A stretch of 64,000 nt of DNA, from positions 87,883 through 151,882 of the forward strand of contig NZ_SLVM01000008.1 of NCBI RefSeq assembly GCF_004339675.1, in the 5' to 3' direction. This stretch comes from Rhodovulum steppense. GTDB taxonomy: Bacteria > Pseudomonadota > Alphaproteobacteria > Rhodobacterales > Rhodobacteraceae. A model generated the notes under the pieces. The model ran no database searches. It had not been told where the DNA came from and worked only from the letters and a program-made list of their open reading frames with translations. Position 1 is the first letter of the stretch. Each line of letters starts with the position of its first letter. This document shows positions 59,671 through 64,000 of the stretch, piece after piece. A program made the translations under genes and the position numbers.

Positions 59671-61035
59671 ATGGCAACCGAAATCCTGATGCCCGCGCTC
59701 TCGCCCACGATGGAAGAAGGCACGCTGGCCAAATGGCTGGTCAAGGAGGGCGACAAGGTCGCGGCGGGCGATATCCTCGCCGAGATCGAAACCGACAAGG
59801 CCACGATGGAATTCGAGGCGGTGGATGACGGCATCCTCGGCGCGATCCTGATCCGGGCGGGCACCGACGGGGTCAAGGTCAACACCCCCATCGCGCTGCT
59901 CTTGGCCGAGGGCGAAACCTCCGACGCCGTGCCCGAGGCCCGACGGGCCGACGCGGTCGGCAAGGCGGCCCCCAAGGGGGGCCCCGCGCCGGCCGCCGCC
60001 CCGGCCCAGCCGAAGGCACCCGCCCCGGCCCCGGAAATCCCCGCCGGCACGCCGATGAAATCCACAACCGTCCGCGAGGCGCTGCGCGACGCCATGGCCG
60101 AGGAAATGCGCCGCGACGGCACGGTGTTCCTGATGGGCGAGGAGGTCGCCGAGTATCAGGGCGCCTACAAGATCAGCCAGGGGCTTCTGGACGAATTCGG
60201 CGCGCGCCGCGTGATCGACACGCCGATCACCGAGCATGGTTTCGCCGGGCTCGCCGTCGGCGCGGCATTCGGGGGCCTGCGCCCCATCGTCGAGTTCATG
60301 ACCTTCAACTTCGCCATGCAGGCGATGGACCAGATCGTTAATTCGGCGGCCAAGACGCTCTACATGTCGGGCGGGCAGATGGGCTGCCCCGTCGTCTTCC
60401 GCGGCCCGAACGGTGCGGCCGCCCGCGTCGCCGCCCAGCACAGCCAGGATTATGCCGCGTGGTATGCCCACATTCCCGGCCTCAAGGTCGTCCAGCCCTA
60501 TTCGGCAGCCGATGCCAAGGGCCTCTTGAAAACCGCGATCCGTGACCCGAACCCGGTGATCTTCCTGGAAAACGAAATCCTCTACGGCCGCTCCTTCGAG
60601 GTGCCGCAGCTGGACGATTTCACCATCCCCTTCGGCAAGGCCCGGATCTGGCGCGAAGGCTCGGACGTGACGCTGGTCAGCTTCGGCATCGGCATGACCT
60701 ACGCGCTCGAAGCGGCCGAGGCGCTCGCGAAGGAAGGCATCGAGGCCGAAGTGATCGACCTGCGCACCCTGCGCCCCATCGACACCGCGACCGTCATCGA
60801 AAGCGTGAAGAAGACCAATCGCTGCGTCACCATCGAAGAGGGCTTCCCGGTCTGCTCGATCGGCAACCACATCTCGGCGGTGCTGATGCAACAGGCCTTC
60901 GACTGGCTCGATGCGCCGGTGATCAACTGCACCGGCAAGGACGTGCCGATGCCCTATGCCGCGAACCTCGAAAAGCTCGCGCTGGTGACCACGAAAGAGG
61001 TCATCGAGGCCGTGAAGCAGGTCTGTTACCGCTGA
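59671..61035 (+). CDS. pdhB: Pyruvate dehydrogenase E1 beta with N-terminal lipoyl domain
   Basis: 454 aa. An N-terminal lipoyl domain (residues 1-78, lipoylated Lys in ETDKATME) and an Ala/Pro linker precede the E1 beta domain (from about 130), which contains [12 protein letters not shown] and [11 protein letters not shown]. This fusion is typical of alphaproteobacteria. The lipoyl segment is nearly the same as that of the E2 encoded 1.6 kb later. Confidence 0.96.
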   Translation: MATEILMPALSPTMEEGTLAKWLVKEGDKVAAGDILAEIETDKATMEFEAVDDGILGAILIRAGTDGVKVNTPIALLLAEGETSDAVPEARRADAVGKAAPKGGPAPAAAPAQPKAPAPAPEIPAGTPMKSTTVREALRDAMAEEMRRDGTVFLMGEEVAEYQGAYKISQGLLDEFGARRVIDTPITEHGFAGLAVGAAFGGLRPIVEFMTFNFAMQAMDQIVNSAAKTLYMSGGQMGCPVVFRGPNGAAARVAAQHSQDYAAWYAHIPGLKVVQPYSAADAKGLLKTAIRDPNPVIFLENEILYGRSFEVPQLDDFTIPFGKARIWREGSDVTLVSFGIGMTYALEAAEALAKEGIEAEVIDLRTLRPIDTATVIESVKKTNRCVTIEEGFPVCSIGNHISAVLMQQAFDWLDAPVINCTGKDVPMPYAANLEKLALVTTKEVIEAVKQVCYR

Positions 61036-61043
61036 GGGTGCAC

Positions 61044-61322
61044 ATGGCGTCTCAATGGAGGGTCCAACTGTTTGACGGCTTGTCACTTGTCGATGAGATA
61101 ACGGTTCCAAGCCATCAAATGAGCACGAAGGATGTGGCGGCCTTTGGGCGAGCGCTATTGGCTCGCTTCTTGAATATCGAGGAATTGGCGGCCTGTTATG
61201 TTAATCGACGAAAAGGGGCCATTCAGCGCGCGCGCTCCTTGGACGGGCGTCTCTCTGGCAATCCCTACAAGATTGAGATTGGTGACAATCCTCACATCTT
61301 GATCACCGTCCTTCGGAACTGA
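61044..61322 (+). CDS. Orphan 92-aa protein inside the pdh operon, atypical composition
   Basis: Soluble, no signal or membrane segment: a beta-rich start ([18 protein letters not shown]), a central helical part ([23 protein letters not shown]), and a basic [11 protein letters not shown] stretch before [11 protein letters not shown] 61044 follows GAGGG; GTG 61038 is the alternative. GC is about 53 % by hand count against well over 60 % in its neighbours, and codons such as TTG, TTA and AAA appear, suggesting recent acquisition. I do not recognise the family. Confidence 0.65.
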   Translation: MASQWRVQLFDGLSLVDEITVPSHQMSTKDVAAFGRALLARFLNIEELAACYVNRRKGAIQRARSLDGRLSGNPYKIEIGDNPHILITVLRN

Positions 61323-61330
61323 GGAACACC

Positions 61331-62659
61331 ATGCCCACGGAAATCCTGATGCCCGCGCTGTCGCCCACGATGGAAGAGGGCACGCTCGCGAAATGGCTCA
61401 TCAAGGAAGGCGACAGGGTCGCGGCAGGCGATCTGATCGCCGAGATCGAGACCGACAAGGCCACGATGGAGGTCGAGGCCGTCGATGAAGGCCGGGTGGG
61501 CAAGTTGCTCGTGGCCGCCGGAACCGAGGGCGTCAAGGTCAATACCCCCATCGCCCTTCTGCTCGACGAGACCGAAAGCGCCACCACGCTGACCGCGGAG
61601 GCGCCCCCGGCGCCACGCGCCCCGGAGGCCGGAACGGCCGACGCGGCCGACAAGGCGGCCTCCGGCGGGGGCCCCGCGCCGGTCGCCCCCCCAGCGCAAG
61701 GGACAGACACGGGCGGGCGCGTTTTCGCCTCGCCGCTTGCCCGCAGGATCGCCGCGGAAAAGGGGATCGAGCTTGCGCAGATCGCGGGAACCGGACCCCG
61801 CGGGCGGATCGTCAGGGCCGATGTCGAGGCTGCCGAACCCGGCGCCGCGCCCGCGGGCGAAGCCTCGGCGCCTTCGCCCACCCCCGCGCCAGAACCCGCC
61901 GCCGCCGCCCCTGCCCCCCTCCTCGCCGCGGCCGATGCGGCGGCGGTCGCGCGGCTTTATGCCGACCGAGAGTATCAGGAAATCCCGCTCGACGGGATGC
62001 GCAAGACCATCGCCGCGCGGCTCAGCGAGGCCAAACAGACCATCCCGCATTTCTACCTGCGCCGGGATATCCTGCTCGACCCGCTGCTGGACTTCCGCAC
62101 GCAACTCAATGCGCAACTGGACAAGCGCGGCGTCAAGCTCAGCGTCAACGATTTCATCATCAAGGCCTGCGCCCTGGCGCTGCAACAGGTGCCCGCGGCC
62201 AACGCAATATGGGCTGGCGACCGGATCCTGCGACTGAAGCCGTCCGACGTGGCGGTGGCCGTCGCCATCGAGGGCGGATTGTTCACGCCGGTCCTGCGAG
62301 ATGCCGAGGTCAAGAGCCTCAGCCAGCTATCGGCGGAAATGAAGGACCTTGCCGCCCGCGCCCGCGACCGCAAGCTCGCCCCCCACGAATACCAGGGCGG
62401 CAGCTTCGCGATTTCCAATCTGGGAATGTTCGGGATCGACAGTTTCGACGCGGTCATCAACCCGCCGCATGGCGCGATTCTGGCCGTTGGCGCGGGGGGT
62501 CGCAGACCCGTCGTCACCGAGAGCGGCGAAATCGCAGCCGCCACTGTCATGTCGGTTACACTGAGCGTCGATCATCGGGTGATCGACGGCGCGCTTGGGG
62601 CCGAGCTGCTCCAGACGATCAAGGACAACTTGGAGAACCCGATGGCGATGCTGGCCTGA
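61331..62659 (+). CDS. pdhC: Pyruvate dehydrogenase E2, dihydrolipoamide acetyltransferase
   Basis: 442 aa. A lipoyl domain (residues 1-78, [11 protein letters not shown]), an Ala/Pro linker, the E3/E1-binding domain ([13 protein letters not shown], about residues 136-175), a second linker, then the catalytic domain ending in [14 protein letters not shown]. It forms the core of the complex and makes acetyl-CoA. It starts 8 bp after the orphan gene. Confidence 0.96.
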   Translation: MPTEILMPALSPTMEEGTLAKWLIKEGDRVAAGDLIAEIETDKATMEVEAVDEGRVGKLLVAAGTEGVKVNTPIALLLDETESATTLTAEAPPAPRAPEAGTADAADKAASGGGPAPVAPPAQGTDTGGRVFASPLARRIAAEKGIELAQIAGTGPRGRIVRADVEAAEPGAAPAGEASAPSPTPAPEPAAAAPAPLLAAADAAAVARLYADREYQEIPLDGMRKTIAARLSEAKQTIPHFYLRRDILLDPLLDFRTQLNAQLDKRGVKLSVNDFIIKACALALQQVPAANAIWAGDRILRLKPSDVAVAVAIEGGLFTPVLRDAEVKSLSQLSAEMKDLAARARDRKLAPHEYQGGSFAISNLGMFGIDSFDAVINPPHGAILAVGAGGRRPVVTESGEIAAATVMSVTLSVDHRVIDGALGAELLQTIKDNLENPMAMLA

Positions 62660-62663
62660 GGTG

Positions 62664-62685
62664 CCGGGCGGGGAACCCCGCCCGG
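62664..62685. terminator. Hairpin between converging pdhC and cysE
   Basis: A perfect 10-bp inverted repeat CCGGGCGGGG/CCCCGCCCGG with an AA centre lies 4 bp after the pdhC stop. No clear T tract is present. Confidence 0.6.
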
Positions 62686-62692
62686 ATCGGTC

Positions 62693-63505
62693 CTACACGC
62701 CCTTACCGCCGAGCAACTGGTCCATAGTGACCGAAGGTTGTTCGCAACCCGCCTCGCCCACGATCCTCGCCGGAACGCCCGCAACCGTCGATTTCGGCGG
62801 CACGTCCTGCAACACCACCGACCCGGCCGCGATGCGCGAGCAGCAGCCGACCGTGATGTTGCCCAGCACCTTCGCCCCTGCCCCGATCAGCACGCCATGG
62901 CCGATCTTGGGATGGCGGTCGCCCTTGTCCTTGCCGGTGCCGCCCAGCGTCACCGAGTGCAGCATCGAGACATTGTCGCCCACCACAGCGGTTTCCCCGA
63001 TCACGATGGAATGGGCGTGGTCGATCATGATGCCCTTGCCCATCCGCGCGGCGGGATGGATGTCGACGCCGAAGGCTTCGGAAACGCGCATCTGCACGAA
63101 ATAGGCCATGTCGCGCCGTCCGTTCTGCCAGAGCCAGTGGCCCACGCGATAGGCCTGCAACGCCTGAAAGCCCTTGAAGAACAGGATCGGCTGGATGAAG
63201 CGGTGGCACGCAGGATCGCGATCGTAGACTGCCGCAATATCGGCGCGTGCGGCCTTGCCCAACCCAGGGTCGGCGGCATAGGCGGCAGCGGCAATTTCTC
63301 GCAGCAACTGCTCGGACATCTCGCCTGAAGACAGTTTCAGTGCGAAGCGGTAGGCCAGCGCATCGTCGAGCCCGCCATGATGCAACAGGCTCGAATGCAT
63401 CAGGCCGCCCAGCAGAGGCTCGTCCGCCACAGCCGTCGCGGCCTCGTCGCAGATGCGTTTCCAGACAGGATCGAGTTCTGTCAGCCTGGGTTTCGTCTTG
63501 GCCAT
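62693..63505 (-). CDS. cysE: Serine O-acetyltransferase
   Basis: 270 aa hexapeptide-repeat enzyme making O-acetylserine for cysteine synthesis. An N-terminal helical domain (residues 1-140) precedes the left-handed beta helix with the catalytic site DIHPAARMGKGIMIDHAHSIVIGE and LHSVTLGGTGKDKGDRHPKIG. ATG 63505 starts the usual N-terminus; the frame is open to 63574 without family sequence. Confidence 0.95.
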   Translation of the reverse strand: MAKTKPRLTELDPVWKRICDEAATAVADEPLLGGLMHSSLLHHGGLDDALAYRFALKLSSGEMSEQLLREIAAAAYAADPGLGKAARADIAAVYDRDPACHRFIQPILFFKGFQALQAYRVGHWLWQNGRRDMAYFVQMRVSEAFGVDIHPAARMGKGIMIDHAHSIVIGETAVVGDNVSMLHSVTLGGTGKDKGDRHPKIGHGVLIGAGAKVLGNITVGCCSRIAAGSVVLQDVPPKSTVAGVPARIVGEAGCEQPSVTMDQLLGGKGV

Positions 63506-63642
63506 TAGTGTTCCCTTCCCTAGCCTGGTCATCCTACACCAGCCCGGCCGGGAAGACCAAGACGAGACATGCACCTGCGCGAGGGGTCTGCAAATCAGGA
63601 GGAACGATCTCAGGCAGTGGCGAGGACACGGTTGCGTCAGCC

Positions 63643-64000
63643 TGAATCTCCCCGGGTTTGCCGGAGGGCGTTTCGTTCAACGGGTCAGGCGACCATACCG
63701 ATGGTCTCGGGTGGTTCAAGGTGGCGCAGTTCGGCCTCGGCGGGGGGGATGCAGCCGATGGCGCCATGCAGGCGTTCGGTGCTGTACCGGTCGACCCAGT
63801 GCATGGTCTCCCACTCGACGTGCTGGAGGTTTTTCCATGGCCCGAGCTGCTTGATGACCTCGGTCTTGAACAGGCCAATCACGCTCTCGGCCAGCGCGTT
63901 GTCGCAGGAATCGCCGACCGTGCCGACGGAGGGATCCACGTCGGCATCGGCCGGGCGCTCGGTGCAGCGGATCGGCAGGTCCTGCGCTCCGCGGTCGGAG
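63643..64000 (-). mobile_element. IS3-family insertion sequence, right end (partial)
   Basis: The element starts with a likely terminal repeat, TGAATCTCCCCGGGTTTGCC (63643-63662), then contains the end of an IS3-type transposase and leaves the window on the right. The other end and target duplication are outside. It lies 138 bp upstream of cysE. Confidence 0.7.
63685..64000 (-). CDS. IS3-family transposase OrfB, C-terminal part
   Basis: The open minus-strand frame runs in from the right edge and encodes SDRGAQDLP, then VGDSCDNALAESVIGLFKTEVI and the C-terminal HWVDRYSTERLHGAIG. These match the end of the DDE integrase domain of IS3-family OrfB, including the final catalytic Glu in ALAES. About 105 codons are visible. 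No frameshift is seen, but most of the gene is outside. Confidence 0.88.
   Translation of the reverse strand, partial: SDRGAQDLPIRCTERPADADVDPSVGTVGDSCDNALAESVIGLFKTEVIKQLGPWKNLQHVEWETMHWVDRYSTERLHGAIGCIPPAEAELRHLEPPETIGMVA

Overview
High-GC, tightly packed DNA with ATGA-overlapping genes, most consistent with a Rhodobacteraceae/Rhodobacterales chromosome (Rhodobacter or Rhodovulum type). The support is gene content: a form II RuBisCO (cbbM) operon behind a divergent cbbR, an fdsGBACD formate dehydrogenase, the lptF-lptG-lptD-surA-pdxA-rsmA order, and pdhA-pdhB-pdhC with a lipoyl domain fused to E1 beta. Genus is inference.

Layout. 1-2705 (minus): psd (cut by the window edge), an acyl-CoA synthetase and a small lipoprotein. 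2805-10700 (plus): moaA, a LysR regulator and the NAD-dependent molybdenum formate dehydrogenase operon. 10765-15975 (minus): a cobalamin riboswitch followed by btuC-btuD-btuF-exbB-exbD-exbD-tonB, a B12 importer packaged with its own Ton motor. 16065-18949 (minus): copA-cueR copper resistance behind a 19-bp-spacer CueR promoter. 19031-29485: cbbR, then cbbFPTGKAME. 29521 onward: pepA, then the LPS-export operon. 39146-43350 (minus): a DUF4167 protein, prmC-prfA, a DUF1499 protein and speB. 43467-50738 (plus): mazG, an iron-binding protein, a nucleoside hydrolase, selO, a Fur-family regulator, a DMT transporter and eno. 50770-56749: two small paralogues, a cupin, anmK, tyrS, a 54-codon membrane protein, a GNAT-like protein and two cyclophilins. 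56895-62659: pgk, ftsB and the pdh operon. 62693-64000 (minus): cysE and the end of an IS3-family element.

How the genes work together: formate dehydrogenase yields NADH and CO2, and the cbb genes fix CO2 with form II RuBisCO, so the window carries much of a formate-driven autotrophic module. moaA supplies an early step of the molybdenum cofactor that FdsA needs.

Points most worth a second look: (1) the Calvin-operon phosphoglycerate kinase lacks both catalytic-loop lysines that the second, canonical Pgk in the window keeps; (2) the B12 operon encodes two ExbD proteins, one with the transmembrane proton-carrying Asp changed to Asn; (3) the B12 binding protein has no signal peptide and no outer-membrane receptor gene is nearby; (4) a roughly 53 % GC orphan gene sits between pdhB and pdhC; (5) stable hairpins lie on both sides of cbbM. 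No tRNA, rRNA, CRISPR array or prophage was recognised.
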